A DNA stretch of 64,000 nt, taken from Streptosporangium carneum (lineage in GTDB: Bacteria > Actinomycetota > Actinomycetes > Streptosporangiales > Streptosporangiaceae). Positions 1 to 8,707 of this stretch are shown in pieces. Made by a program: the position numbers and the translations under genes. The stretch spans positions 186,001 through 250,000 of the forward strand of contig NZ_BSEV01000011.1 of assembly GCF_027922005.1 (NCBI RefSeq). Reading direction: 5' to 3'. The notes beneath the pieces are model-generated. The model worked only from the letters and a program-made list of their open reading frames with translations. It was not told the DNA's origin and did no database searches. Position 1 is the first letter of the stretch. The number at the start of each line of letters is the position of its first letter.

Positions 1-270
1 TGCGGCATCTGCTCCGCCACGTCCGCCCACGCCCGCGCGGGATCGTCGGAGCCGAGTTCGATCAGCGCGTCCAGGTGCGCGGCGTAGGCGGTCCACCACT
101 GGCGGCTCAGCTCGGCGAGGAACCCGCTCAGGCCGCCGAACTCTTGCTGGATGTCGGGCTCCCACCACGGGGGGACCGAGGTGTCGCCGGTTTCGGCCAT
201 GTCGCGGAGCACGATGTGCACCAGGGCGCGGCGGCGGCGGATGATGGCCGAACGTGACAGGATGTTCATG
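1..270 (-). CDS. Hypothetical protein, 3' end outside the window
   Basis: The reading frame opens at an ATG complementary to 268-270 and stays open to the left edge, so 90 residues are visible and the C-terminus is missing. The N-terminus begins MNILSRSAIIRRRRALVHIV, followed by a Trp-rich stretch (PPWWEPD) and RQWWTAY. I see no signal peptide, membrane segment or familiar motif. It is divergent from the GAF gene that starts at 455. Codon use fits the host, which supports a real gene, but I do not recognise the family. Confidence 0.6.
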
Positions 271-361
271 TCCACACCCTGCCGCCCCCAGTTTGCCGAA
301 CGCTTAACGATCTATTGACGGCAATATACGGCCCCTGCCGGGCCGGTGACGTGAGAACCGC

Positions 362-391
362 TTGGCCGGACTCGTCGCGCGGCACTAGGCT
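362..391 (+). promoter_or_regulatory. Candidate -35/-10 promoter for the GAF genes
   Basis: TTGGCC at 362-367 and TAGGCT at 386-391 are separated by 18 bp and lie about 64 bp before the ATG at 455. This resembles an actinobacterial housekeeping-sigma promoter. It is a visual match only. Confidence 0.3.
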
Positions 392-454
392 GCGAGCCGC
401 AGATCATTCCGCCCTGTGTCCGCGGAGCTACCTCAGCGACTCGGGGGGAGCCCC

Positions 455-928
455 ATGGGCATGGGCGAAGGGTTTGAGCGCGGGCTGGTCGACCGGACCC
501 TGGGCGCTCTCGCGGACGTTCTCGGCACCGACGGCGCGACGCTGACCCTGTTCGACGACCGCGACCGGCCGCGCGCGGTCGCGGGCTCCGACGACGACGG
601 CAGACGGCTGGAGCTCGCGCAGGAGCGGACCGGTTCGGGTCCGGCCGTCGAGACCCTGGCCCACGGCGCGGACATGGCGGTCGACGACCTCCACGCGGCC
701 CGTCCTCTCGGTTTCCCCGGCCTGGCGGCCCAGGTCTCGGAGATCCACGCGGTCCTCTCCGTGCCCCTGCGCGCGGACGACCGGCTGATCGGCACCCTCA
801 GTTTCTACGACCGGACCAGCCACGAATGGCAGCCCGCGAAGGTCAGGGCGGGGGAGCGCCTTGGCGAGCTGATGGTGATGGTCCTGCAGGTCCTCGCCCA
901 TAAATCTTCGACTTCTGGGAAGTCGTAG
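455..928 (+). CDS. GAF domain protein
   Basis: This 157-residue protein is a single GAF domain, a small-ligand or redox sensor fold. Features include ATLTLFDDRDRPRAVAGSDD, a TGSGPAVETLAHG turn and the closing strand LSVPLRADDRLIGTLSFYD, which is typical of GAF modules that accompany ANTAR or SpoIIE-like proteins. The frame is open from a GTG at 416, but a GGGGGAG ribosome-binding site sits just before the ATG at 455, so 455 is preferred. A GAF-ANTAR gene follows 45 bp downstream on the same strand, suggesting an operon in which this protein senses and the second acts on RNA. The ligand is unknown. Confidence 0.85.
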   Translation: MGMGEGFERGLVDRTLGALADVLGTDGATLTLFDDRDRPRAVAGSDDDGRRLELAQERTGSGPAVETLAHGADMAVDDLHAARPLGFPGLAAQVSEIHAVLSVPLRADDRLIGTLSFYDRTSHEWQPAKVRAGERLGELMVMVLQVLAHKSSTSGKS

Positions 929-973
929 TGCCCATGTCAAGTAATCAGGTCGACGCTGGAAGGCGCCAAACAT

Positions 974-1681
974 ATGACTCACATTGATCCGGAGGCGCTG
1001 GTCGCCAGCCTGAGAAGGCTCAGGACGACGTCGTCCACGACGGGCATAGTCCACCAGTTGGAGAGAGCTGTGGACGTCGTGGACTCGCTGTTCGGCTACT
1101 CCGGTGCGGGTCTGATGTTTGCTGAGGAGGGCAAGGACCTGCGTTACCTGGTCGCGACCGACGCCAGGGGGCGCAGCCTGGAGGACGCCCAGTTGCACCT
1201 GGGACAGGGGCCGTGCGTGTCGGCCTATGAGGAGAACACCGCGGTGACGGCCTCGGACGTGCACTCCGATCCCCGCTGGCCGAAGCTGGCCGACCGGCTC
1301 CATCCCGAGGTCAGGGCGGTCGCGGGAGTGCCGGTGCGGCTCGGCGGGGAGCCGGTCGGCACGCTGAACGTCTACCAGTCCCAGCCGTACGAGTGGGACG
1401 AGTCGGATATCCAGGCGCTCTACGCCTACGCCGACGTGATCGAGCAACTTCTCACCGCCGCGATGGCCGCCGAGGAGAAGAGCGCCCTCGCCGACCAGCT
1501 CCAGTACGCCCTGGACTACCGGGTCGTCATCGAGCGGGCCATCGGCTATCTCATGGGCAAGCACGACCTCACCGCCGCCCAGGCCTTCACCGGGCTGCGC
1601 AAGCAGGCGAGGGACAGCAGGCGCAGGGTGGCCGACCTGGCCGCGGAGGTGCTCGGAGAGGCGGCGGGAGAGCTGCGGTGA
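974..1681 (+). CDS. GAF and ANTAR domain protein (putative antiterminator)
   Basis: The 235-residue protein has an N-terminal GAF domain (about residues 20-165, with GQGPCVSAYEENTAV and AVAGVPVRLGGEPVGTLNVY) and a C-terminal ANTAR domain (about 175-230: ALDYRVVIERAIGYLMGKHD). The IERAxGxLM pattern is the ANTAR signature. ANTAR domains bind paired hairpins in mRNA leaders and prevent termination; actinobacterial GAF-ANTAR proteins are common but mostly unassigned. It probably forms an operon with the preceding GAF gene. No dual-hairpin ANTAR target was recognised nearby. A GTG at 1678 overlaps the stop codon and opens the Gly/Pro repeat frame described separately. Confidence 0.93.
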   Translation: MTHIDPEALVASLRRLRTTSSTTGIVHQLERAVDVVDSLFGYSGAGLMFAEEGKDLRYLVATDARGRSLEDAQLHLGQGPCVSAYEENTAVTASDVHSDPRWPKLADRLHPEVRAVAGVPVRLGGEPVGTLNVYQSQPYEWDESDIQALYAYADVIEQLLTAAMAAEEKSALADQLQYALDYRVVIERAIGYLMGKHDLTAAQAFTGLRKQARDSRRRVADLAAEVLGEAAGELR

Positions 1682-1684
1682 CCG

Positions 1685-1955
1685 CGCCGGCGCCCCCGCC
1701 CCCCGGGGTCCCCGGCGCTCCCGGTCTCCCGGGGTCCCCGGGTTTCCTGGTGTTCCCGGGTTTCCCGGCGTGTCCGGTTCCCGGTTTTCCCGGCGCCCTG
1801 GTTCGTGGGTTCCCCGGCGTTTCCGATGTTCTCGGCTCCGGGATTCCCGGCGCTCCTGGTTCCCCGGCCTGCCCGGCGTCCTCCGTTCCCGGACTTCCCG
1901 GCGTTTCCGGTGTCCCGGGCGTTTCCGGTGTCCCGGACGTTTCCGGTGTTCCGGG
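1685..1955 (+). repeat. Gly-X-Pro-coding low-complexity repeat (possible ORF 1678-2004)
   Basis: Between the ANTAR gene and pyrD the DNA is a degenerate repetition of short units such as CCCGGCGTTTCCGGTGTC. In one plus-strand frame it reads as PGVPGAPGLPGSPG and VSGVPGVSGVP, a collagen-like pattern. That frame opens at a GTG at 1678, which overlaps the upstream TGA and has GGGAG six bases before it, and it closes at 2004, seven bases before pyrD. The 108-residue product would have no signal peptide. Third-position G/C is lower than in the neighbouring genes. It is either a translationally coupled collagen-like peptide or non-coding low-complexity DNA. Confidence 0.5.
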
Positions 1956-2010
1956 CGGGTGGAGCGGTCGGCGCGAGCCGCGCCCCGCCGGGGGACTACC
2001 CTGATCGGTG

Positions 2011-3078
2011 ATGTATCGATTCGTGTTCACGCAGCTCCTCAGCCGCCTCGACCCCGAGGACGCGCACCATCTGGTGGTCGGCGCGCTCCGCCTTCTCTCG
2101 GTCGCGCCGGTGGTCAAGAGGCTCGTCCACCGCAGGCTCGCCCCTCGCGACCCTCTTCTGCGCGTGCAGGCCTTCGGCGTGCACTTTCCCGGCCCGTTCG
2201 GGCTGGCCGCGGGGTTCGACAAGGACGCGCGTTGCGCGGAGGCCTTGTCGGCGCTCGGCTTCAGCCATGTCGAGGTGGGCACGATCACCGCGCACGCCCA
2301 GCCGGGCAACGCCAGGCCCCGGCTGTTCCGCCTGCCGGGGGATCGGGCGCTCATCAACCGGATGGGCTTCAACAACGCGGGCGCGAGCGCCGCCGCCAAG
2401 GCGCTCGGCAGGACCCGCGGAGTTCCCGCCGTCGTGGGCGTCAACATCGGCAAGACCAAGGTCGTGCCCGAGGCGGAGGCCGTTCACGACTACGTGGCCG
2501 GCGCCAAGGAGCTGGCCGCGCTCGCCGACTACCTGGTGGTCAACGTCAGCTCGCCGAACACCCCGGGCCTGCGCAACCTGCAGGCCGTCGAGCTGCTGCG
2601 CCCTCTGCTGCGGGCGGTCAAGGAGGTCGCGGACGGCACCCCGAAGCGCACCCCGCTGCTGGTCAAGATCGCACCGGACCTGGCGGACGAGGACGTGGAC
2701 GCCGTCGCCGACCTGGCGCTCGAGCTCGGGCTCGACGGCGTCATCGCGACCAACACCACGATCAGCCGCGAGGCCGTGAGCAGCACCGAGACCGGCGGTC
2801 TCTCGGGACGCCCGCTGAAGGCCCGCTCACTGGAGGTGCTGCGCAGGCTCAGGAGCAGGGTCGGCGACCGCCTGGTGCTCGTCTCCGTCGGCGGCGTCGA
2901 GGACGTCGACGACGTCTGGGAGCGCCTGCTCGCCGGGGCCACCCTGGTCCAGGGGTACAGCGCCTTCATCTACGAGGGCCCCTTCTGGGCCTGGCGCATC
3001 CACCGTGACCTGGCCCGCCGGATGCGCCGCCACGGCGTCACCGATCTGCGCGAGATCATCGGCCGTACCGCGAGCTGA
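2011..3078 (+). CDS. pyrD: Dihydroorotate dehydrogenase (quinone), class 2
   Basis: PyrD oxidises dihydroorotate to orotate with FMN and passes the electrons to quinone at the membrane; this is the fourth step of pyrimidine synthesis. The 355-residue length and the amphipathic N-terminal extension ([18 protein letters not shown]) mark the membrane-associated class 2 enzyme. Visible motifs are AAGFDKDA, the catalytic-loop [11 protein letters not shown], the lysine strand [16 protein letters not shown] and the FMN phosphate site [10 protein letters not shown]. The ATG at 2011 is used; a GTG immediately before it is in frame. The rest of the pyr genes are not in the window. Confidence 0.97.
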   Translation: MYRFVFTQLLSRLDPEDAHHLVVGALRLLSVAPVVKRLVHRRLAPRDPLLRVQAFGVHFPGPFGLAAGFDKDARCAEALSALGFSHVEVGTITAHAQPGNARPRLFRLPGDRALINRMGFNNAGASAAAKALGRTRGVPAVVGVNIGKTKVVPEAEAVHDYVAGAKELAALADYLVVNVSSPNTPGLRNLQAVELLRPLLRAVKEVADGTPKRTPLLVKIAPDLADEDVDAVADLALELGLDGVIATNTTISREAVSSTETGGLSGRPLKARSLEVLRRLRSRVGDRLVLVSVGGVEDVDDVWERLLAGATLVQGYSAFIYEGPFWAWRIHRDLARRMRRHGVTDLREIIGRTAS

Positions 3079-3129
3079 GTCGATACCCTGGGTGGGTAAC
3101 ATCGACGAGATTCGGACACTGGAGGCGTG

Positions 3130-3333
3130 ATGAGCGTGACCACCTACACCGTCACCGGCATGACCTGCGGGCACTGTGTGAGCTCGGTCAAGGAGGAGGT
3201 CGGCGAGGTCCCCGGCGTCACCGGGGTCGACGTCGACCTGGAGAGCGGCCGGGTCGACGTCTCCGGCGACGCCCTCGACGACGCGGCCGTCCGCGCCGCC
3301 ATCGAGGAGGCCGGCTACCAGGTGGCGGGCTGA
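3130..3333 (+). CDS. Heavy-metal-associated (CopZ-like) metallochaperone
   Basis: This 67-residue protein is a single HMA domain with the ferredoxin-like metal-binding loop GMTCGHC near the N-terminus and the usual C-terminal AIEEAGYQV. Such proteins bind Cu(I) through the two cysteines and hand it to P-type ATPases or regulators. GGAGG at 3121-3125 fits the ATG at 3130 better than the GTG at 3127. No copper ATPase or CsoR gene is adjacent, so the partner is encoded elsewhere. Confidence 0.93.
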   Translation: MSVTTYTVTGMTCGHCVSSVKEEVGEVPGVTGVDVDLESGRVDVSGDALDDAAVRAAIEEAGYQVAG

Positions 3334-3370
3334 CCCGCCCCCTCGGCTTCCCCGGCCCGCGCGGCCGCTC

Positions 3371-3470
3371 CTCGGCCCGCACAGCCGTCTCTCCCGGCCC
3401 GCACGGCCCCGTCCCGGCCCGCACGGCCCCGTCCCGGCCCGCACGGCCCCGTCCAGGTCCGTACGACCGC
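3371..3470. repeat. 20-bp GC-rich tandem repeat
   Basis: About four to five copies of a 20-bp unit based on GTCCCGGCCCGCACGGCCCC lie in the convergent gap between the HMA gene and the hexosaminidase gene. The central three copies are nearly identical and the edges decay. No gene is supported here. Confidence 0.85.
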
Positions 3471-3622
3471 CTCTGGGCCGCACGACGCCGATCCCGTACG
3501 GCTCCGCCCCGGTCGTCGCCACCCGCCGACCGGGGCGCTGCCCGTCCCTCCACGCCCCTCGGGCGCGGCCACCTCACCGCCGTGACGCCGTCACGTCCTC
3601 CGGTGGGCGGTGAGCCGAGGTG

Positions 3623-5272
3623 TCACAGGCTCGGCCTGGTCGAGTCCGCCACGTGGGTCAGCTCCTCCAGGTGCTTCATGACCTCGTCCACCTTGACGAA
3701 TCCGGGGCGGTGGCGGCGGGGGCCCGCTCCGCCGAGCTGCCACGGGCGCGGTCCGGTCAGCGGGCGGTACTCGACTCCCAGCGCGTCCAGCCTGCCCAGG
3801 TGCCGTTCGAGCCGCGCGTCGAAGCCGGAGCCCGCCAGGCCCGACCAGACGACCTCGGCCAGCGCGCAGCCCCTCGGCCACGCCCGGTAGTCGACGGCCC
3901 TGGCGTCCGGCAGGCGTTCGCTCCACAGCTGGAACTGCGCCCCGAGAACCCGTTCGCGCGCCGCGGCCGGCCACGACCCCGGTGCGGGCTCGTAGGCGGC
4001 GACGTCGGCGACGGTGGTGGTCTCGCCGATGGCGAGCGGCTCCTCCTCCGAGGCGGCCTCCGCGTAGTCGAGGTACAGGGGGAAGACGGGGGTCTGCACC
4101 ACGTCGTGCCCGGCCTCCGCGGCGCGCTGCGCCACTCCGGGGCCGCGCCACGGCATCACGATCGTGTCCGCCCGCAGCATGCCGCTGACGAACGCCTCGT
4201 CCCACACGACCGCCCTGCTGCCCCGCTCGGCCAGCAGGTCCGCCAGTCTGCGCAGGAACCAGGCGTGCAGGTCGCTCAGGCTCTCCAGCCCCTGTGCGGC
4301 CTGGAAGGCCATGATCTCGGGGGAGGAGGCCCAGTCGTCGAGCACGCACTCGTCGCCGCCGATGTGCACGTACGGGGTCTCGCCGAGCGCCGCGAGGATC
4401 TCGTCGATGACGGCGATCAGGAAGTCGACGGTCGACGGGAGGGGCGACATGATCGCCGGTGAGATGCCCCAGCGGTCCAGCACGGTGAACGGCTCGGGGG
4501 TCCTGCCGTCCGTCGCCCGCGCGTCGAGCGAGGGATAGGCGGCCAGGAGCGCGGAGGCGTGCCCCGGCACGTCGATCTCGGGCACGATCGTCACGGCCCT
4601 GGCACGGGCGTAGTCGGAGATCTCCGCCAGGTCGTCCAGCGTGTAGTAGCCGCCGTGCGGGATCTCGTCGTAGACCGGGTCGTCCTCGTGGTGGCCGACG
4701 ATCGTGCGCGGCCGGTGCGAGCCGACCTCGTGCAGCCTGGGGGCGACCCTGCTCTCGACCCGCCACCCCTGGTCGTCGACCAGGTGCAGGTGGAGGCGGT
4801 TGAGCTTGTGGACGGCCATGAGGTCGACCATCCTGAGCACCTCGCGCTTGGGCAGGAAGTGCCGTGCGACGTCGAGGTGGACGCCGCGCCACGACAGGCG
4901 CGGGGCGTCCTCGACCCGGCATCCGGGAACGCTCCACCCGCCCCTGGCCACGGTGCGGAACGCCCCGTCGGGGAGCAGCTGCCGCAGCGTCTGGCCGGCG
5001 TAGAACGCTCCCGAGCGGTCTCCGGCCGAGATCCGCACCCCCTGCCCCGTCACCTCCAGCCGGTAGGCCTCGTGGCCGAGGGACGGGTCGTGCTCGACCG
5101 TGATCGTTCCCGGCTCCGGGGCGGAGGCGGTGGGGCGCAGGTCGAGCACGGCGAGTGCCAGCCGTACCGCGTCCACCAGCTCGGCGGGACCGGAGACGGA
5201 GGTGCCGGGGGAGAGCTCGAAGGAGTCAGCGGTGGTTTCGAAGGCGACAGGACGTGGCAGCAGCGCATTCAT
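3623..5272 (-). CDS. Beta-N-acetylhexosaminidase, GH20 family
   Basis: The 549-residue protein has the GH20 layout: an N-terminal alpha/beta domain (residues 1-130) and a TIM barrel (from about 135) with SWRGVHLDVARHFLPK, the HLHLVDDQGWR strand, VPEIDVPGH and the catalytic pair in HIGGDE, where Asp and Glu drive substrate-assisted cleavage of terminal GlcNAc/GalNAc. No signal peptide is visible, so it probably acts in the cytoplasm on chitin or cell-wall fragments. It starts 35 bp after the amidase gene on the same strand, so the two are probably one cell-wall-recycling operon. Confidence 0.93.
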   Translation of the reverse strand: MNALLPRPVAFETTADSFELSPGTSVSGPAELVDAVRLALAVLDLRPTASAPEPGTITVEHDPSLGHEAYRLEVTGQGVRISAGDRSGAFYAGQTLRQLLPDGAFRTVARGGWSVPGCRVEDAPRLSWRGVHLDVARHFLPKREVLRMVDLMAVHKLNRLHLHLVDDQGWRVESRVAPRLHEVGSHRPRTIVGHHEDDPVYDEIPHGGYYTLDDLAEISDYARARAVTIVPEIDVPGHASALLAAYPSLDARATDGRTPEPFTVLDRWGISPAIMSPLPSTVDFLIAVIDEILAALGETPYVHIGGDECVLDDWASSPEIMAFQAAQGLESLSDLHAWFLRRLADLLAERGSRAVVWDEAFVSGMLRADTIVMPWRGPGVAQRAAEAGHDVVQTPVFPLYLDYAEAASEEEPLAIGETTTVADVAAYEPAPGSWPAAARERVLGAQFQLWSERLPDARAVDYRAWPRGCALAEVVWSGLAGSGFDARLERHLGRLDALGVEYRPLTGPRPWQLGGAGPRRHRPGFVKVDEVMKHLEELTHVADSTRPSL

Positions 5273-5307
5273 GCATCAGATCATGCCAAATTGGGCAAGA
5301 TCGCGCA

Positions 5308-6174
5308 TTACTTGAGATAGTTCTGTAGACCGTTGGCCAGTGCGGTGGCGGCCTTCTGGCGGAACGCCGGGCTCTGCATGTTGGCCGCGTCGCCGGAGTT
5401 CTTCATGTTTCCGCACTCGATGAAGATCTTCGGGACCGTGGAGAGGTTCAGGCCGCCGAGGTCGTTGCGGAAGTCGAGGGCCTTGGTCCCGATGTAGGTG
5501 GAGTAGGCCGTGCCGGTGCCGGACTTGTAGGCGTCGCGCACCGCCAGGCCGAGCTTCCTGGACGCCCCGACCACCGGGTCGACCGGGCCGTTGATCCTCT
5601 TCGGCATGATGATGTGGAAGCCGTGGTTGGCGCTGCCCGACCCGTCGCCGTGGATCGAGATCGCCGCGTCGGCCTTGGCCTCGTTGCCGATCGCCGCCCG
5701 CTCGGTGATGCACGGGCCCACGCCCGCGTTGTCGGGGCGGGTGAGCTTCACCGTCGCGCCCCTGGCCTTGAGGATCTTGGCCAGGCGCTGGGAGACGTCC
5801 CAGGTGAAGGCCGGCTCGGTGTAGCCGCTCGGGGTCGCCGTGCCGGTGGTGTCGCAGGCCTTCCACTGGGTCAGGACGTTGACCTGCTTGTTGATCTGCG
5901 CGGGATGCCGGTAGTTCTGACCGTTGTGACCGGGGTCGATGACCACGACCTTGCCGCTCAGCGGCCTGGCAGGAACGCCTCCGCCCGTCGCCGGGGTCTG
6001 CGGGGTCTCCTGCGCGCTCTTGGGCGCCTCGGTCGTCTGGCTCGCCGGACTCGCCGCTCGGGAGGCGGGCCCGCCGACCGCCGGGCCCGCGCCGGTGCCG
6101 TCGGCCGTGCCGCCGCAGGCGGCGACGCTCAGGCCGCACAGGGCGACAGTGGCCACGAGTGCTCTGCTGGTCAC
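5308..6174 (-). CDS. N-acetylmuramoyl-L-alanine amidase, exported lipoprotein (Amidase_3)
   Basis: This enzyme cleaves the lactyl-peptide bond of peptidoglycan. The N-terminus is a lipoprotein signal ending LSVAAC, followed by a Ser/Thr/Pro-rich linker (about residues 25-65) and the zinc amidase domain with VVIDPGHNGQN (first His), SIHGDGSG (second His) and the catalytic Glu in FIECGNMKN. It resembles mycobacterial Rv3717-type amidases. The frame is open from 6201 and has an ATG at 6180, but AGGAGG touches that ATG and lies six bases before the GTG at 6174, so 6174 is preferred. It lies upstream of the GH20 gene. Confidence 0.92.
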   Translation of the reverse strand: MTSRALVATVALCGLSVAACGGTADGTGAGPAVGGPASRAASPASQTTEAPKSAQETPQTPATGGGVPARPLSGKVVVIDPGHNGQNYRHPAQINKQVNVLTQWKACDTTGTATPSGYTEPAFTWDVSQRLAKILKARGATVKLTRPDNAGVGPCITERAAIGNEAKADAAISIHGDGSGSANHGFHIIMPKRINGPVDPVVGASRKLGLAVRDAYKSGTGTAYSTYIGTKALDFRNDLGGLNLSTVPKIFIECGNMKNSGDAANMQSPAFRQKAATALANGLQNYLK

Positions 6175-6243
6175 GCTCATCCTCCTCGAAGGAACCGTCA
6201 ACCACCCAAACTTACGTGGCCCGACGTCGTGACCAAGCCGTTA

Positions 6244-6492
6244 TCACCAGACGTGTTCTCCGATTTCCTGCTTCTGCAGGAGGGACGCGAGCTCCCTGGC
6301 GTCCTCCGCGTCCAGCCCGAGGACCACGCGCGGACGCCCCCAGGGATGGTCGATCGAATGGGCCACGTAACTCGCGACGGATTCGGCCCCCGCGTCGCCG
6401 CTCCGCCCTCGGGCGGCCCGCCAGTGCGCCCACGCCCGCTCGAGCTCGGCGGCCGCGCGCTGAGCGCATGAAACCAGTTCAGGATCACGCAT
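6244..6492 (-). CDS. Conserved hypothetical protein, 82 residues
   Basis: The small protein is charged and probably helical: CAQRAAAELERAWAHWRAAR near the start and LGLDAEDARELASLLQKQE near the end. GAGGGGG lies about six bases before the ATG at 6492, and codon use is host-like. I see no signal peptide or catalytic motif, and I recognise no named family. It lies between the amidase and LacI genes on the same strand, with 42 bp to the amidase frame. Confidence 0.7.
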   Translation of the reverse strand: MRDPELVSCAQRAAAELERAWAHWRAARGRSGDAGAESVASYVAHSIDHPWGRPRVVLGLDAEDARELASLLQKQEIGEHVW

Positions 6493-6572
6493 TGTTACCC
6501 CCTCGTCACACCGGAGTCAACACCTGGACGTCGTCGCCACGTCGAGGGTTGACCCGGTTTTGACGAGATCTT

Positions 6573-6611
6573 GAGCCTGCCTGGGCGCGATGTAACGCTC
6601 CAGGCAGGCTC
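6573..6611 (-). terminator. Hairpin terminator after the LacI gene
   Basis: A perfect 12-bp stem (GAGCCTGCCTGG with its complement) and a 15-nt loop lie directly after the LacI stop codon. There is no strong T run, as is usual in actinomycetes. Confidence 0.7.
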
Positions 6612-6612
6612 C

Positions 6613-7698
6613 TCACGCCTGCGCGGGGCCCGTGCTACGCCGTACGACCAGCTGGGGGGTGACCTCACGCAGGCGCGAGGACTTGCCCGGGTCGCCGATC
6701 CGGTCGCTCAGCAGCGCCGCCGCCGAACGGCCCATGGCCCTGCGGGGCTGGTCGACGGTGGTCAGCGAGATCGGCTGGGTTCCCGCGAGGTGGGTGTTGT
6801 CGTACCCGACGACCGAGAGGTCCTCGGGCACCCGCAGGCCCAGTTCCGCCGCGGCGGCGAGGACCCCGATCGCCACCGTGTCGTTCGCGGCGAAGATCGC
6901 GGTCGGGCGGGGGTCGCGGGTCAGCAGTTTGCGCGCGGCCTCCGCGCCGCCCTCCTCCGTGCACTCGCCCTGTTCGACCATGATGTACGGCGCCAGCGCG
7001 TGCCTGCGCATCGCCACCAGGTAGCCCTCGCACCGGAAGCGGCCGGAGGAGGAGCGGGCGCCCTCGATGTGGGCGATCCTGCGGTGGCCGAGGTCCACGA
7101 GGTGGTCGATGGCCAGGCGGGCGCCGAGCTGGTCGTCGTCCACGACGATGTCCACGCCGCCCAGCTCGATGTCGCGCTCGCCGACCACGACCGTCGGCGT
7201 GTAGCCGGTGGCCTCGATGAGCGTCTCGCTGGTCGGCGCGATGCCGAGCAGGACGAGGCCGTCCACCCGTAGTTCGAGGAACGCCTCGACGGCCTCGTCC
7301 TCGAACGCGGGGTCCCACTGGCTGTTGCCGATGAGCAGCCTGAGCCCGTCGCCGTGCAGGCTCTCCTGCAGGCCGTCCAGGAACTCGGCGTAGAACGGGT
7401 TGTGCAGGTCGGCGACGAGCGCCCCGACCAGGTGGGTGCGGCCTTCGACGAGGCTTCGCGCGACCGCGTTCGGCCGGTAGCCCAGCTCTCTGGCCGCCTG
7501 GAGCACCGCTTGCCTGCGGTGCTCGCTGACGTGCGGCGATCCGCGCAGCACGAGCGACACCAGTGATTTGGAGACACCGGCGCGTTCGGCCACGTTGCGG
7601 ATCGTGGGACGCGGGCGTGGCCCGCCTCCGTCCTGCAGGACGGTGGCCGGCAGCTCGCGGGCTCGGGTGACGGTGGTGTTGACCGGTGGTCCTGACAT
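6613..7698 (-). CDS. LacI-family transcriptional regulator
   Basis: The 361-residue protein has an N-terminal LacI helix-turn-helix (TIRNVAERAGVSKSLVSLVL, then HVSEHRRQAVLQAARELGY) followed by a periplasmic-binding-like sensor domain (GALVADLHNPFYAEFLDGLQ; VVVGERDIELGGVDIVVDDD; IFAANDTVAIGVLAA; VVGYDNTHLA). Such proteins repress sugar or secondary-metabolism genes until a small ligand binds. The hinge helix follows the usual pattern. GGGGGAG precedes the ATG at 7698. The neighbours are not sugar-transport genes, so the ligand and targets cannot be inferred. It is divergent from the TetR gene at 7792; a CGATCG palindrome at 7743-7748 in the gap is a weak operator candidate. Confidence 0.93.
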   Translation of the reverse strand: MSGPPVNTTVTRARELPATVLQDGGGPRPRPTIRNVAERAGVSKSLVSLVLRGSPHVSEHRRQAVLQAARELGYRPNAVARSLVEGRTHLVGALVADLHNPFYAEFLDGLQESLHGDGLRLLIGNSQWDPAFEDEAVEAFLELRVDGLVLLGIAPTSETLIEATGYTPTVVVGERDIELGGVDIVVDDDQLGARLAIDHLVDLGHRRIAHIEGARSSSGRFRCEGYLVAMRRHALAPYIMVEQGECTEEGGAEAARKLLTRDPRPTAIFAANDTVAIGVLAAAAELGLRVPEDLSVVGYDNTHLAGTQPISLTTVDQPRRAMGRSAAALLSDRIGDPGKSSRLREVTPQLVVRRSTGPAQA

Positions 7699-7791
7699 TG
7701 CTCTCCCCCGGGATGTGGTGGATGGGCACCTGTCACTCAAAACGATCGAGTTCCGAATGAGGTACGGCTTCGGCCCAAGGGAACTCTGATC

Positions 7792-8526
7792 TTGCTCTCT
7801 CCGCCGCCCGCGATCGACTCCGATAGTGTGCGCGGTGTGGGGTCGACATCCGGGGGCGGCAGGCGGGGCAAGCCCGCGGCGGAGAGCGCGCGTCCCGCGC
7901 GGCGCAGGCTCAGCGTCGACCGGCGTCGCGAAGAACTCATGGCGGCGGCGCTCGAACTGTTCAGCAGGCGGGAGGCCGAGGACGTCTCCATCGACGACGT
8001 GGCCTCGGCGGCGGGCGCGTCGAGGGCCCTGGTCTACCACTACTTCGGCGGCAAGCAGGAGCTCTACGTCGCGGCGCTGAGAAGCGCGGCGGCCCAGCTC
8101 GAGGCGCGGCTCCAGCCCCATGGCGGCGGTCGCCCGCTCGAGGAGCTGGCCAGAGGGCTGACGCGTTACTTCGACTTCGTCGAGGAGCACGCGGCGGGCT
8201 TCGAGGCGCTGCTCAGGGGCGGACCGGCCAACCGCAGCGGTGAGATCGGGGAGATCGTCGACGGCGTCAGGCGCAGGCTCTTCCGCCTCATCACGAGGCA
8301 GATGCGCGTCGAGGAGCCGGGACCCGCGCTGCGTGTCACGCTGCGTTCGTGGATCGCCTCGGTGGAGACGGCGGGCCTCGACTGGCTGGAGCACCGGGAC
8401 ATCGAACGGCGGGCGCTTGAGCGCATGCTGACCGAGCACATGGTGGCGCTGCTCGGAGTGGCCGCGAACCGCGATCCGCAGGCCGGGCAGCTGCTGGAGA
8501 ACCTGGTCCACGATCACGCGCGGTAG
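7792..8526 (+). CDS. TetR/AcrR-family transcriptional regulator
   Basis: The TetR helix-turn-helix is at about residues 45-95 (RREELMAAALELFSRREAED, then IDDVASAAGASRALVYHYFG), and a helical ligand domain follows. The family represses genes and releases DNA on binding a small molecule. The frame opens at a TTG at 7792; GTG codons at 7828 and 7837 are also possible, and the first 40 residues are low-complexity, so the start is uncertain. It is divergent from the LacI gene and has no obvious cognate transporter nearby. Confidence 0.9.
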   Translation: MLSPPPAIDSDSVRGVGSTSGGGRRGKPAAESARPARRRLSVDRRREELMAAALELFSRREAEDVSIDDVASAAGASRALVYHYFGGKQELYVAALRSAAAQLEARLQPHGGGRPLEELARGLTRYFDFVEEHAAGFEALLRGGPANRSGEIGEIVDGVRRRLFRLITRQMRVEEPGPALRVTLRSWIASVETAGLDWLEHRDIERRALERMLTEHMVALLGVAANRDPQAGQLLENLVHDHAR

Positions 8527-8593
8527 TCGCCCTCGGGGGGCGGGACGCGCCGGCGGACCGCGTCGGCGGGGTCGGCGGGAGCCGTACGGGACG

Positions 8594-8633
8594 ATGTGGG
8601 GCGGCGCCGGGCGGGCGACGCCGCTCCCCACAT
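8594..8633. terminator. Hairpin between convergent tetR and bldC genes
   Basis: ATGTGGGG at 8594-8601 pairs with CCCCACAT at 8626-8633, and CGGCG/CGCCG extends the stem inward. It lies between the convergent TetR and bldC genes and could serve either direction. Confidence 0.55.
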
Positions 8634-8707
8634 AACCCGTGTGGCCTTACGCGCCCACGTGGTGAGCGCGCATTTGGATCCCCCCTAGGTCCGTGACGGC
8701 CCCCGTC

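Noticed and set aside
6493..6572. Possible small RNA before the LacI terminator
   Set aside because: Only the terminator hairpin is convincing; no promoter-like sequence could be seen.
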